A stretch of 64,000 nt of DNA. Origin: an uncultured Clostridia bacterium (GTDB lineage: Bacteria > Bacillota > Clostridia > Christensenellales > Borkfalkiaceae). This document shows positions 1 to 8,147 of the stretch, piece after piece; the stretch's first letter is position 1, and each line of letters opens with the position of its first letter. The stretch is from the NCBI GenBank assembly GCA_949282385.1, contig CASDOP010000002.1, forward strand, positions 62,001-126,000, read 5' to 3'. The position numbers were made by a program, and so were the translations under genes. The notes under the pieces are model-generated. The model worked only from the letters and a program-made list of their open reading frames with translations. It was not told where the DNA came from and ran no database searches.

Positions 1-181
1 GAACCTTTTCGCTTTCGAGCTGAATTTCGTCCAGCCGTTCTTTTTCCACCGTCATTCCCGCTTTAAGGCGGTATTTTATGGCGACTTCTATTTTAAGTCC
101 GCAATAAAATCTGCCGTCGATATAGACGGAACAGCGCGTTTTATCCTTTTGTTGTTGTTCTATGGACGTAATCTGAGACAT
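1..181 (-). CDS. recX: RecX family regulatory protein, N-terminal part (cut by window edge)
   Basis: The first 60 codons of a RecX-type protein; the gene continues past the left edge of the window. RecX proteins bind RecA filaments and modulate recombination and SOS activity in the cytoplasm. The visible part contains the block VYIDGRFYCGLKIEVAIKY, matching the family's opening pattern (a 'YIDGEFAFGL...LEV' strand-turn), followed by a charged helix. The start is the ATG at 179-181. There is no Shine-Dalgarno sequence, and the -10 box lies only 11 nt upstream, so the mRNA leader should be very short. The gene is divergent from ilvE. The assignment rests on the N-terminus only. Confidence 0.75.
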   Translation of the reverse strand, partial: MSQITSIEQQQKDKTRCSVYIDGRFYCGLKIEVAIKYRLKAGMTVEKERLDEIQLESEKV

Positions 182-192
182 ATTGTTATTAT

Positions 193-222
193 ATTTTAAC
201 ACTGCTTGTCCGATTTTGTCAA
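193..222 (-). promoter_or_regulatory. Sigma-A promoter for recX
   Basis: On the minus strand: TTGACA (217-222), an 18-nt spacer, TAAAAT (193-198). The predicted transcription start is about 5 nt before the recX ATG. The -35 box forms one half of a 20-bp palindrome shared with the divergent ilvE promoter. Confidence 0.6.
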
Positions 223-230
223 TCGCGCGA

Positions 231-259
231 TTGACATCGCCGTTTGCGGAGAGTATAAT
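231..259 (+). promoter_or_regulatory. Consensus sigma-A promoter for ilvE
   Basis: TTGACA (231-236), a 17-nt spacer, TATAAT (254-259): a perfect vegetative consensus, 33 nt upstream of the ilvE start. An AGAAGG ribosome binding site precedes the ATG. Confidence 0.85.
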
Positions 260-292
260 TGAATGTATCAATTAAAAAGAAGGTAATTTATT

Positions 293-1315
293 ATGTCTGC
301 TAATCTTGACTGGGGCAACCTCGGTTTCGGCTATATCAAGACGCCTTACCGCTACGTTGCCGATTATAAAGACGGAAAATGGGGTGAAGGCAAAATTACG
401 GAGGACGACAAAGTCGTTCTTTCGGAATGCGCAGGCGTGTTGCAGTATTCGCAGTCTGCTTTTGAAGGACTTAAAGCCTACACCACAAGAGACGGCAGAA
501 TAGTAACCTTCCGCCCCGACCTCAACGGCGAAAGGCTCGAAAATTCGGCTGCCAGACTGGAAATGCCCGTCTTCCCCAAGGAAAAATTCCTCGAAGCCGT
601 CGATATGGTAGTTTCCGCAAACAAGGAGTACGTCCCCCCCTACGGCAGCGGAGCGACTTTATACATAAGACCTTATATGTTCGGCTCTTCCCCCGTTATA
701 GGCGTCAAACCTGCGGAAGAGTATCAGTTCAGAATGTTCTGCACTCCCGTAGGTCCTTACTTTAAGGGAGGCGTCAAACCCATAACCATAAGAGTGAGCG
801 ATTTCGACAGAGCCGCTCCCCACGGCACGGGACACATAAAGGCGGGACTTAACTACGCGATGAGCCTGCACGCCATAGTCGACGCGCACAAAAACGGTTT
901 TGACGAAAACATGTACCTCGACCCCGCTTCGAGAACTTACGTCGAAGAAACGGGCGGAGCAAACTTCCTCTTTATCACCAAGGACGGCAAGGTGGTAACG
1001 CCCAAGTCGGACAGCATTCTGCCCTCCATTACGAGGCGCTCGCTCTGCTACGTTGCCGAACATTACCTCGGTCTCACCGTCGAACACAGACCCGTTAAAT
1101 TTTCCGAAGTCAGGGACTTCGCCGAATGCGGTCTCTGCGGCACGGCGGCAGTCATTTCGCCCGTCGGTAAAATTTACGACCACGGCAATGAAATCTGCTT
1201 CCCTTCCGGCATGAACGTGATGGGTCCCGTAACCAAAAAGCTTTACGATACTCTCACCGGCATTCAGGCAGGAAACATTCCCGCTCCCGACGGCTGGATA
1301 AGAGAGATAAAGTAA
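293..1315 (+). CDS. ilvE: Branched-chain amino acid aminotransferase
   Basis: A 340-residue fold-type IV PLP aminotransferase that interconverts Leu, Ile and Val with their 2-oxo acids using glutamate/2-oxoglutarate in the cytoplasm. The PLP lysine is K183 in GTGHIKAGLNYA. The family signatures QSAFEGLKAY near residue 55, YIRPYMFGS near 125 and EETGGANFLFI near 217 are present. Its length is normal for the longer bacterial/eukaryotic BCAT type. It is monocistronic, between a consensus promoter and a 12-bp-stem terminator, with no other ilv/leu genes in the window. No leader peptide or T-box was seen, so it looks constitutively expressed. Confidence 0.93.
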   Translation: MSANLDWGNLGFGYIKTPYRYVADYKDGKWGEGKITEDDKVVLSECAGVLQYSQSAFEGLKAYTTRDGRIVTFRPDLNGERLENSAARLEMPVFPKEKFLEAVDMVVSANKEYVPPYGSGATLYIRPYMFGSSPVIGVKPAEEYQFRMFCTPVGPYFKGGVKPITIRVSDFDRAAPHGTGHIKAGLNYAMSLHAIVDAHKNGFDENMYLDPASRTYVEETGGANFLFITKDGKVVTPKSDSILPSITRRSLCYVAEHYLGLTVEHRPVKFSEVRDFAECGLCGTAAVISPVGKIYDHGNEICFPSGMNVMGPVTKKLYDTLTGIQAGNIPAPDGWIREIK

Positions 1316-1345
1316 TACAATTTTTGTTGAGTTGAGATTATTTTC

Positions 1346-1380
1346 GGGCGCGCGGCATTTCTGCCGCGCGCCCCTTTATT
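1346..1380 (+). terminator. Rho-independent terminator of ilvE
   Basis: A perfect 12-bp GC-rich stem (1346-1357 with 1362-1373), loop TTTC, followed by a T-rich tract. Confidence 0.85.
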
Positions 1381-1417
1381 TTATCTGCAAACAGGCATTT
1401 TGCCCATAAAAAAATAT

Positions 1418-1452
1418 AAAACGCCCGACGCATTTACTTTTCGGTGCGTTTT
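1418..1452. terminator. Terminator overlapping the end of spoIIID (possibly bidirectional)
   Basis: A hairpin of about 11 bp with one bulge (1418-1428 with 1441-1452) and T-runs on both outer sides. It overlaps the last codons of spoIIID, so it can serve both strands. Confidence 0.55.
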
Positions 1453-1700
1453 TTTATGCTTTCGTATTTATTTTTCGTTGCCATTCCTCCGCGGATGTGC
1501 CGCTCGGAAAGATTTTTGGACAATACCTTTTTTACTTCTTCATACAGTCCTGCGTCTATGCATGCGAGCCGCTCCGTAACGTCTTTGTGTACCGTTGACT
1601 TGCTGACGCCGAAGTGCGCGGCTGCCGCGCGCACGGTCGAGCCGCTTGCGACGATGTATTCCCCCTCTGTGATTACTCTTTTTACTATATATTCCCACAT
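1434..1700 (-). CDS. spoIIID: Stage III sporulation transcriptional regulator SpoIIID
   Basis: An 88-residue DNA-binding protein that in the Bacillus/Clostridium mother cell switches gene expression between the sigma-E and sigma-K stages. The protein begins MWEYIVKRVITEGEYIV and has a helix-turn-helix at about residues 21-45 (STVRAAAAHFGVSKSTVHKD), followed by a basic C-terminus. Length and layout are typical of the family. GGAGGG lies upstream of the ATG at a rather long spacing. It stands alone between terminators. It is one of two sporulation genes in the window and supports a spore-forming lineage. Confidence 0.93.
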   Translation of the reverse strand: MWEYIVKRVITEGEYIVASGSTVRAAAAHFGVSKSTVHKDVTERLACIDAGLYEEVKKVLSKNLSERHIRGGMATKNKYESIKKRTEK

Positions 1701-1788
1701 AAAACATTTTCCCTCCGCCCTGCAGGGCTTATGATAGACTATGCCGAGCGATTTGCCTTTATGCAGAATTATGTCGTAACATGAACAA

Positions 1789-1826
1789 AACCCGTCGATT
1801 TTCTGCGAAAACCGACGGGTTTTTTG
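1789..1826. terminator. Terminator downstream of the acetyltransferase-like gene
   Basis: Nine-base-pair stem AACCCGTCG/CGACGGGTT with further pairing inside the loop. T-runs occur on both sides. It lies 12 nt beyond the stop codon of the minus-strand gene starting at 2977. Confidence 0.7.
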
Positions 1827-1837
1827 TGATTTTGTAA

Positions 1838-2977
1838 TTATTTTTGTTCGACTTTAAGTCCCCAGCAGCGGCGGCGCTTGACGAGCTGCCTGTCGAAATT
1901 CTTCCAGAGGTTCTGGACGTTTAGGTTTGTTTCAAGCTCGGGACCCGTTTCGAGGTACTTTACGCCCCTTGCAATAAGTCCTTCGAGAATGTGGTGCATG
2001 ATTATTGCAACAGTACCCTTGTTTGAATGTTCGTGCTTGACGCCTATGCTCATCATATCTGCGACTTCGCAATGGTTCATAGCCTTTATGTAAGGCAACA
2101 GACCGCGGGGGAAAATGTTGCCGCGCGCCTTCTGAAGAACTTTGAGCATTGAAGGCATTACAAAGCCGTAAGCCACGACGTGGTCGTCCTTTAAAATAAC
2201 CGCTGCAAATTCAGGCACGAGAACCTGGTATATGGTTGCCATTTCCCTCATCTTCTGCTTATCGTTGAGCGGGCTGGTGCCGTAGAGGTGCGCAAAACTT
2301 TCGTCCAGCACGTCGAGACATTCCATTATGTATCTGTCGAGAGATTTTTTGTCCTTTTTCAGCAGCGTTTTTACATCGAGAATTTCGTAGCCGCCCCTCT
2401 TTTTTATAGCTTCGGCGAGGCGGGCAAGGCGGGGATCCATCTCCGAAGGCACTGCCATGCGGTAACAGTTCCAATCCACTACTTTGTATGCGCCTAACTT
2501 TTTCATGTGTTCGACATAGTAGGGATAATTGTAAATTTCTATGTATGTACTGTCCTTATCGAAACCGTCGATGAGCATGCCCTCTTCGTTGAGGTCGGAA
2601 AAGGATATGGGACCGATGATTTCGTCCATGCCGAGTTCCCTCGCCCAGTCGAAAAGTTTATCGAAAAGAGCTTTCGTGACTTCAAAATCGTCTATAACGT
2701 CGAAGCGCGTGAAGCGAAGCTGCTTAAGTCCCGTTTTGTTGTTGGAACCTCTGTGCCATATACCGGCTATTCTGCCAGCAATTTTTCCGTCCTTGTAGGC
2801 GAGGAACATCTTGCAGTCGGCAAAGCGGAAAGCGTCGTTGACGTTGGGGTCGAATTCGGCGAATTCGTCCGCATATAAATTGGGCGCGGCGTATTTGTTG
2901 CCTTTATACAAATCTATGAGAAATTTGAAAAACTGCTTTTTGCCACGTTTGCCGGATACCTGTTTAACTTCTATCAT
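1838..2977 (-). CDS. GNAT-like acetyltransferase, YghO-type
   Basis: About 379 residues, with an N-terminal region resembling proteins annotated as GNAT-like or YghO-like: FFKFLIDLYKGN near residue 15, then FLAYKDGKIAGRIAGI near 60 (an acetyl-CoA-fold beta-hairpin) and GPISFSDLNEEGMLIDGF near 125. A second GNAT-like half near residue 250 (AAVILKDDHVVAYGFVMPS) suggests a tandem fold. The substrate is unknown. An upstream in-frame TTG would add 16 residues, but it lies inside the promoter, so the ATG at 2975-2977 is chosen. The gene is monocistronic. No signal peptide or membrane segment is visible. Confidence 0.6.
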   Translation of the reverse strand: MIEVKQVSGKRGKKQFFKFLIDLYKGNKYAAPNLYADEFAEFDPNVNDAFRFADCKMFLAYKDGKIAGRIAGIWHRGSNNKTGLKQLRFTRFDVIDDFEVTKALFDKLFDWARELGMDEIIGPISFSDLNEEGMLIDGFDKDSTYIEIYNYPYYVEHMKKLGAYKVVDWNCYRMAVPSEMDPRLARLAEAIKKRGGYEILDVKTLLKKDKKSLDRYIMECLDVLDESFAHLYGTSPLNDKQKMREMATIYQVLVPEFAAVILKDDHVVAYGFVMPSMLKVLQKARGNIFPRGLLPYIKAMNHCEVADMMSIGVKHEHSNKGTVAIIMHHILEGLIARGVKYLETGPELETNLNVQNLWKNFDRQLVKRRRCWGLKVEQK

Positions 2978-3009
2978 ATTCTCTTCAATCTCCGTTTGGA
3001 TATATACTG

Positions 3010-3038
3010 ATTTTATCACCTGCAATACATTTTGTCAA
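3010..3038 (-). promoter_or_regulatory. Sigma-A promoter for the acetyltransferase-like gene
   Basis: Minus strand: TTGACA (3033-3038), a 17-nt spacer, TAAAAT (3010-3015). It fixes the gene start downstream at 2977. Confidence 0.8.
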
Positions 3039-3075
3039 ATTATGTCGAAAAACGCAGAGATAAAATAAAATAAAA

Positions 3076-3099
3076 AATTCCCGCTATCGGGCGGGAATT
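3076..3099 (-). terminator. Terminator of the mcsA-mcsB-clpC operon
   Basis: Stem AATTCCCGC/GCGGGAATT (3076-3084 with 3091-3099), loop of 6 nt, followed on the minus strand by a T-rich tract. Confidence 0.8.
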
Positions 3100-3110
3100 T
3101 TAATTATTTA

Positions 3111-5648
3111 TCAGTTTTTATCGTCGGAACGGAAAATGAGATTATCATCCTTGACGTCTATGGTTACGGTTTCGCCGTTAAGCACTCTGCCTGCGAGAAT
3201 TTCGTCGGACAATCTGTCCTCCACCCTGCGCTGAACCACCCTCTTGAGGGGGCGTGCGCCGTATTCGTCGCTGTAGCCTTCGTCTATTAGTTTATCCATA
3301 GCCTCCGGCGTTATTTCGAGAGTGATGTTCCTGTCCTTGAGCCTTTCGCGCAGACCGTCGATTATCTTATAGCATATTTTGCCCGTCTCTTCCTTGGTGA
3401 GCTTGCGGAAAATTATTATATCGTCCACCCTGTTGAGGAACTCGGGTTTGAAAGACTGGCGAAGAGCATCCATAATGTTATCCTTCATGTCGTCGTAGCC
3501 GTCGCTCTGCTCTCCCCCTCCGAAGCCGAAGCTGGTCATCTTTTTAATCTGGCTCGCACCGACGTTGGAAGTCATTATGATTATCGTATTTTTGAAATTG
3601 ATAAGCCTGCCCTTGCTGTCGGTAAGTCTGCCGTCGTCGAGTATCTGCAAAAGAATATTGAAGACGTCGGGATGAGCTTTTTCTATTTCGTCGAACAGAA
3701 CGACGGAATAAGGCTTTCTTCTGACCCTTTCGGTGAGCTGACCGCCGCTGTTTTCTTCGTAGCCGATATATCCCGGAGGCGCACCGATGAGTTTTGACAC
3801 GGTGTGCTTTTCCATATATTCCGACATATCCAGCCTTATCATAAGTTTTTCGTCGCCGAACATTTCCTCGGCGAGCGCTTTGGCAAGGTCGGTTTTGCCC
3901 ACGCCAGTAGGTCCGACGAATATGAACGAGCCTATGGGTTTGTTTGCTTCGTTAAGTCCCGCCCTCGCACGCCTTATTGCGCGGCAAACGGCGGAAACCG
4001 CCTCCTCCTGTCCGACTATCCTCTTGTGCAGATTGTCTTCGAGGTGAAGGAGCTTTTCGCTCTCCTGCTCTGTAAGCCTCAAAACGGGTACGCCCGTCCA
4101 GCCGCTGACGATTTTTGCGATTTCGTCGCTGCCTATCGTGGGAATAGCTGCGTGGTTGCCAGGACGCCATTCGGAACCTATCGATTTGATTTTTGCCTGA
4201 ACGTCGTTGATTTCATCGACGAGTTTCTGCGCCTGCGTGTAATTTTCGCCGCGGGCAGCCTTTGTCTTTTCCATATTCAGGCGCTTTAACTTTTCCTCAA
4301 GTTCCTTAAGCTCTGCGGGGGAATTGTAACTGTCCAGACGGGCGCGCGAAGCCGCTTCGTCTATAAGGTCGATTGCCTTATCGGGAAGGTATCTGTCGGT
4401 TATATATCTGTCCGAAAGCGTCGCGGCAGCTATTATCGCCTCGTCGGATATGACGACTTTGTGGTGAGCTTCGTATTTGTCGCGCAGTCCGCGGAGAATT
4501 TCTATCGTGTCTTCGACAGTCGGCTCGTCTACCTGTACGGGGGTGAAACGGCGCTCGAGAGCGGCGTCCTTTTCGATATATTTGCGGTATTCTTCGAGCG
4601 TGGTCGCGCCTATCGTCTGCAATTCGCCGCGAGCGAGCATGGGCTTTAAAATATTAGCCGCGTCCATGTTGCTTTCGGTTGAAGAACCTGCTCCGACGAT
4701 GTTATGAATTTCGTCTATGAAAAGAATGATGTTGCCGTTAGTTTTTATGCTGTCGATAGCGTTTTTTAGCCTTTCTTCGAAATCGCCCCTGTATTTCGAG
4801 CCTGCAACCATGCCTGCAAGGTCGAGAGAAAAGACTATTTTGCCCTTGAGAAGGTCGGGAACCTGGTTGTTTACTATTGCCTGAGCAAGTCCTTCCACTA
4901 CCGCCGACTTGCCTACGCCCGGTTCGCCTATCAGCACGGGATTGTTCTTGGTTCGGCGGGACAGAACCTGGATTATTTTGTCTATTTCCTTTTTTCTGCC
5001 TATGACGGGGTCGATTTTGCCCTCGCTCGCCTTCTGAGTGAGGTTGGTGCCGTACTTGGCAAGGTCGGAATCGAGACTTTCGGGCTTATACTTGCCGTAT
5101 TCGTTCTTCGGAAGGCGGGAAGACGATTTTTTCTGCCTGGGCGAAGAATTTTCTTCAAAGAAGCTTTCTATCGATGAATTGAATGGCGACATAAAATCGT
5201 CCTCGCCATCATTATCCTCGTTGCTTATGAGCATTTCGAGGCGGGAAGCGAGTTTTGTGAGATTTGCACCTATCGCGCGCAGTATGCGCATGGCAAGGCA
5301 TTCGGGAGCTTCCATTACTGCATAGAGAAGATGTTCCGTTCCGGCAAGAGCGTTGTCGCCTCCGTAATCTATGGCTATTTCGACCGCGCGCTCGAGCATG
5401 TGCTTGGTACGGGGCGTAAAGCCGTCTATAGTCGAATTGCGGTCGGCTGAATTTATGAGATAGTGTCTGAATTCGGCTTCGTTGACTTCGCAGGCGTTGA
5501 GTACCCTGAACGCCGTGCATTCTGGCGTGGCGAGCATGGAATAAACTATATGCTCGCTTCCTATGTACGAAGTGCCAAGCCCGTCTGCAATTTCCTGCGA
5601 ACGCGCTATGACGTACTGAAGATTTTGTGAAAATCTTTTATTATCCAT
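3111..5648 (-). CDS. clpC: ATP-dependent Clp protease ATPase subunit ClpC
   Basis: An 845-residue AAA+ unfoldase that feeds proteins to ClpP; in Firmicutes it degrades arginine-phosphorylated proteins marked by McsB. Layout: paired Clp-N repeats (about 1-145), first AAA+ with Walker A GEPGVGKS (241-248) and Walker B ILFIDE, a coiled middle domain with a UVR motif (about 445-490) that binds the adaptor, second AAA+ with GPTGVGKT (579-586), and a C-terminal ClpB-D2-small domain ending near 840. The ATG at 5646-5648 has an ideal AAGGAGGTG site; the GTG three codons earlier is part of that site. It is the last gene of mcsA-mcsB-clpC, 40 nt after mcsB. The N-domain, M-domain and both ATPase sites look intact. 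Confidence 0.96.
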   Translation of the reverse strand: MDNKRFSQNLQYVIARSQEIADGLGTSYIGSEHIVYSMLATPECTAFRVLNACEVNEAEFRHYLINSADRNSTIDGFTPRTKHMLERAVEIAIDYGGDNALAGTEHLLYAVMEAPECLAMRILRAIGANLTKLASRLEMLISNEDNDGEDDFMSPFNSSIESFFEENSSPRQKKSSSRLPKNEYGKYKPESLDSDLAKYGTNLTQKASEGKIDPVIGRKKEIDKIIQVLSRRTKNNPVLIGEPGVGKSAVVEGLAQAIVNNQVPDLLKGKIVFSLDLAGMVAGSKYRGDFEERLKNAIDSIKTNGNIILFIDEIHNIVGAGSSTESNMDAANILKPMLARGELQTIGATTLEEYRKYIEKDAALERRFTPVQVDEPTVEDTIEILRGLRDKYEAHHKVVISDEAIIAAATLSDRYITDRYLPDKAIDLIDEAASRARLDSYNSPAELKELEEKLKRLNMEKTKAARGENYTQAQKLVDEINDVQAKIKSIGSEWRPGNHAAIPTIGSDEIAKIVSGWTGVPVLRLTEQESEKLLHLEDNLHKRIVGQEEAVSAVCRAIRRARAGLNEANKPIGSFIFVGPTGVGKTDLAKALAEEMFGDEKLMIRLDMSEYMEKHTVSKLIGAPPGYIGYEENSGGQLTERVRRKPYSVVLFDEIEKAHPDVFNILLQILDDGRLTDSKGRLINFKNTIIIMTSNVGASQIKKMTSFGFGGGEQSDGYDDMKDNIMDALRQSFKPEFLNRVDDIIIFRKLTKEETGKICYKIIDGLRERLKDRNITLEITPEAMDKLIDEGYSDEYGARPLKRVVQRRVEDRLSDEILAGRVLNGETVTIDVKDDNLIFRSDDKN

Positions 5649-5688
5649 TGTCTGCACCTCCTTTAGTGCGGTGTGGGCAAGAAGCGCG

Positions 5689-6699
5689 TTATTTTATGCT
5701 CTTGCGTATATGCGCGGATACATACTCCGCGCGGAAACTGTCCCTCTCGTCGGCGGTAAGTTTTCTGCCTGCGAGGTGGTTGATGTTTGATGGTTTCATC
5801 TTTATCATAAGTTCGTCTACCCGACTTATTCCGTCCGACGAAAAATAGCCGAGGCATATGCCGAGTTTGAGGTTGGCGCACAGCTTTTCGAATTCCGCGC
5901 TGTCGAGCATGACGCAATTTGTGAGTATGCCGTACGAGCGCATGCATCTGTCTTTAATTCTCACGGCGTCCGCGCCCGTAAGAAGTTTCTCCCTCTCCGC
6001 CGCCTCCATCTGCGCGACGCGCCCGACGACCTGCTCGACCTGTGAAAGTATTTCTTCCTCGGTTACTCCCAGAGTTACTTCGTTGGAAAGCTGATACATG
6101 TACCCTTCCGCCTGGCTGCCCTCGCCGTACATTCCCCTGACGGTAAGTCCCAGCCTGTTCGCGCTGGAAATTATTCTGGGAATATAGTTAGCCATGGTGA
6201 GCGCGGGAAGAAAGAGCATTACGGAAGCCCTTAAGCCCGTGCCGAGGTTGGTGGGACATGCCGTGAGATAGCCGAGCTGTTCATCGTACGCAAACTGCAA
6301 AGAGCGGGCAATTATGTTGTCTTTCTGCGACATGGTGGCATAAGCCGAACGCAGAGAATAGCCTTTTTCTATGCACTGTTCGCGGAGGTGGTCCTCCTCG
6401 TTTATCATTATAGATATATTCTGTTTTTCGTTTATGACTACGGCGGAATAGTGAGGTCGCTTGAGAAGCAAGGGGCTTACAAGGTGATTTTCAACTAAGT
6501 TTAAAGCCTCCTCCTCGGCGATGCCGTCCATATAATACAGTCTGAATTCGTCTATCTTATTTATCGCAGAGGAAACCGCCCTTATTATTTCCTTTGCCTG
6601 CTTATCGTTTTTGAGCCTCGCGGGGAAGGGATATGAATTGAGGTTTCTGGCAAGGCGTATGCGCGAAGACACAACCGTGTTTTCAAGATTTTCAGTCAT
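5689..6699 (-). CDS. mcsB: Protein arginine kinase McsB
   Basis: 336 residues of the phosphagen (guanido) kinase fold. McsB phosphorylates arginines on client proteins and so tags them for ClpC-ClpP. Visible signatures are VVSSRIRLARNL at residues 9-20, MINEEDHLR near 98 and the nucleotide-site strand YLTACPTNLGTGLRAS near 143 (the CPTNLGTG loop conserved in the superfamily). RGMYGEGSQ near 188 also matches. The ATG overlaps the 3' end of mcsA by 8 nt, so translation is probably coupled. It lies between its activator McsA and its effector ClpC, as in Bacillus. Confidence 0.94.
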   Translation of the reverse strand: MTENLENTVVSSRIRLARNLNSYPFPARLKNDKQAKEIIRAVSSAINKIDEFRLYYMDGIAEEEALNLVENHLVSPLLLKRPHYSAVVINEKQNISIMINEEDHLREQCIEKGYSLRSAYATMSQKDNIIARSLQFAYDEQLGYLTACPTNLGTGLRASVMLFLPALTMANYIPRIISSANRLGLTVRGMYGEGSQAEGYMYQLSNEVTLGVTEEEILSQVEQVVGRVAQMEAAEREKLLTGADAVRIKDRCMRSYGILTNCVMLDSAEFEKLCANLKLGICLGYFSSDGISRVDELMIKMKPSNINHLAGRKLTADERDSFRAEYVSAHIRKSIK

Positions 6700-7192
6700 T
6701 CGCGCCCCCTCCCATAATTCTGCGTTTGATGGCTGTCATCTGCCTGTTCAGTCTGTCGGCAGCATGGAAGTCTCCGCGCGTGAGCGCCGCTTCGAGCTGA
6801 TCCTGCAAATCTTTGAGGCGTATTCTGAGGTCGTGTTCGGAAGAATGGTCGCCCCCCTCCTTGCCGACGTGCTTGGTTTTGCCCTGGATGCGGGCTATGT
6901 AAGGCAATATTTCATCCTTGAAAACGTCGTAACAGCTGGGGCAACCCATAAGTCCCGTCTTTTCGTAATCTTCAAAGCTCATGCCGCACAGCGAGCAGAC
7001 CTTCTGCCCCTTGCGGCGCGGATTGTCGAAAAGTCCGTTGAAAAGCGCGTTCATAACAGTGTTTTCAAACTCGCCGTATTTTTTCGCATAACATTTTTCG
7101 CACAGATGTACGGCTACAGTTTCGCCGTTTACGGTGTCTATGAAATTGACCGTTGCAGGGTTTTTACCGCAATCCTGGCAGGTAATTGGCAT
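6692..7192 (-). CDS. mcsA: McsA, zinc-finger activator of McsB
   Basis: 166 residues with paired Cys-X2-Cys motifs: CQDC (5-8) with CEKC (31-34), then CSLC (66-69) with CPSC (84-87), giving two zinc sites. A C-terminal UVR motif follows (about 125-160, LKDLQDQLEAALTRGDFHAA). McsA binds and stimulates McsB and contacts ClpC in Firmicutes. It is the first gene of its operon. The usual repressor gene ctsR, which normally precedes mcsA, is absent here; the upstream neighbour is a divergent, unrelated operon. Confidence 0.92.
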   Translation of the reverse strand: MPITCQDCGKNPATVNFIDTVNGETVAVHLCEKCYAKKYGEFENTVMNALFNGLFDNPRRKGQKVCSLCGMSFEDYEKTGLMGCPSCYDVFKDEILPYIARIQGKTKHVGKEGGDHSSEHDLRIRLKDLQDQLEAALTRGDFHAADRLNRQMTAIKRRIMGGGAND

Positions 7193-7245
7193 TTTTACTC
7201 CGTTAATTAAAATACTTCACATAATATTATAAAGCAATTTTGAAA

Positions 7246-7274
7246 TTAGTAAACAGTTTTTTGCACTTTGTCAA
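7246..7274 (-). promoter_or_regulatory. Promoter of mcsA-mcsB-clpC
   Basis: Minus strand: TTGACA (7269-7274), a 17-nt spacer, TACTAA (7246-7251). No convincing tandem CtsR heptads overlap it. Confidence 0.6.
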
Positions 7275-7312
7275 TTTTTAAGTTACAAGCCGCATTTTGC
7301 GCTCAATTTTAA

Positions 7313-7341
7313 TTGAAAAATTAACGAGCTTATGTTATACT
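7313..7341 (+). promoter_or_regulatory. Promoter of the NifU-like/GGGtGRT operon
   Basis: TTGAAA (7313-7318), a 17-nt spacer, TATACT (7336-7341). A dyad-symmetric site overlaps the -10 box. Confidence 0.75.
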
Positions 7342-7346
7342 CGTTA
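7322..7346. promoter_or_regulatory. Dyad-symmetric operator-like site over the -10 box
   Basis: Perfect 7-bp arms TAACGAG (7322-7328) and CTCGTTA (7340-7346) separated by 11 nt, centred on the -10 region. The size and placement fit a repressor dimer site. It lacks the T-run of a terminator, and the regulator is unknown. Confidence 0.5.
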
Positions 7347-7416
7347 TGATTGAAAATGCTCGTGCGCCGATTTCCTTATCAAGGACGGCGTTCATAAAAT
7401 TTTGGAGGAACAAGTA

Positions 7417-8142
7417 ATGCAATATTCAAAAGACGTTGAAAACATGATTTGCGTTGCCAAGGGCGTTTCCGGAAGATTTGAACACGGCCCCGCTCCCATA
7501 CCCGAGGAAGGTCAGTGGATTCAGGCAAAGGAAATCAAGGACATCAAAGGTCTTACCCACGGCGTGGGCTGGTGCGCACCCCAGCAGGGCGCGTGCAAGC
7601 TGACCCTTAACGTAAAGGACGGTATCATTCAGGAAGCACTCGTCGAAACCATCGGTTGCTCAGGCATGACCCACTCTGCAGCTATGGCTGCAGAAATTCT
7701 GCCCCATAAAACCATACTCGAAGCGCTCAACACCGACCTCGTGTGCGACGCAATCAATACCGCTATGAGAGAACTCTTCCTGCAGATAGTTTACGGCAGG
7801 TCGCAGTCGGCTTTCTCGGACGACGGTCTGGTTATCGGCGCAGGTCTCGAAGACCTCGGCAAAGGTCTGCGTTCGCAGGTCGGTACCATGTACGGCACCG
7901 CTGCAAAGGGCGTAAGATACCTCGAAATGGCAGAAGGCTATGTTCTTTCGATGGCTCTCGACAAGAACAACGAAGTCTGCGGATATAAATTCGTTTCGCT
8001 CGGCAAAATGACCGACTTCATCAAGAAGGGGCTTACCCCCGACGAAGCATACGCTAAATCTATCGGCACTTACGGCAGATACAGCAAAGAACAGGGCGCC
8101 GTTAAGTACATTGACCCCAGAAACGACAAGGAGGTTGACTGA
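7417..8142 (+). CDS. NifU/IscU-like scaffold protein paired with a GGGtGRT protein
   Basis: 241 residues resembling the N-terminal NifU/IscU scaffold fold, with cysteines at about C53 and C60 (GWCAPQQGAC), C81 (ETIGCSGMT) and C110. NifU-type proteins hold nascent Fe-S clusters, but this branch always seen beside GGGtGRT proteins has no role that I know of. The ATG at 7417 has GGAGG 7 nt upstream; the in-frame TTG five codons earlier overlaps that site and is rejected. It is followed after 5 nt by the GGGtGRT gene, so the two are co-transcribed and probably form a complex. No isc/suf genes are near. Confidence 0.75.
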   Translation: MQYSKDVENMICVAKGVSGRFEHGPAPIPEEGQWIQAKEIKDIKGLTHGVGWCAPQQGACKLTLNVKDGIIQEALVETIGCSGMTHSAAMAAEILPHKTILEALNTDLVCDAINTAMRELFLQIVYGRSQSAFSDDGLVIGAGLEDLGKGLRSQVGTMYGTAAKGVRYLEMAEGYVLSMALDKNNEVCGYKFVSLGKMTDFIKKGLTPDEAYAKSIGTYGRYSKEQGAVKYIDPRNDKEVD

Positions 8143-8147
8143 TTATT

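Noticed and set aside
1700..1790. Sigma-E promoter for spoIIID
   Set aside because: TTCATGTT and CATAAAG-like boxes with 14-nt spacing can be found, but the match is too loose to report.
7246..7275. CtsR operator at the mcsA promoter
   Set aside because: The region has TTGACAAAGTGCAAA but no tandem GGTCAAA heptads; the match is too weak.
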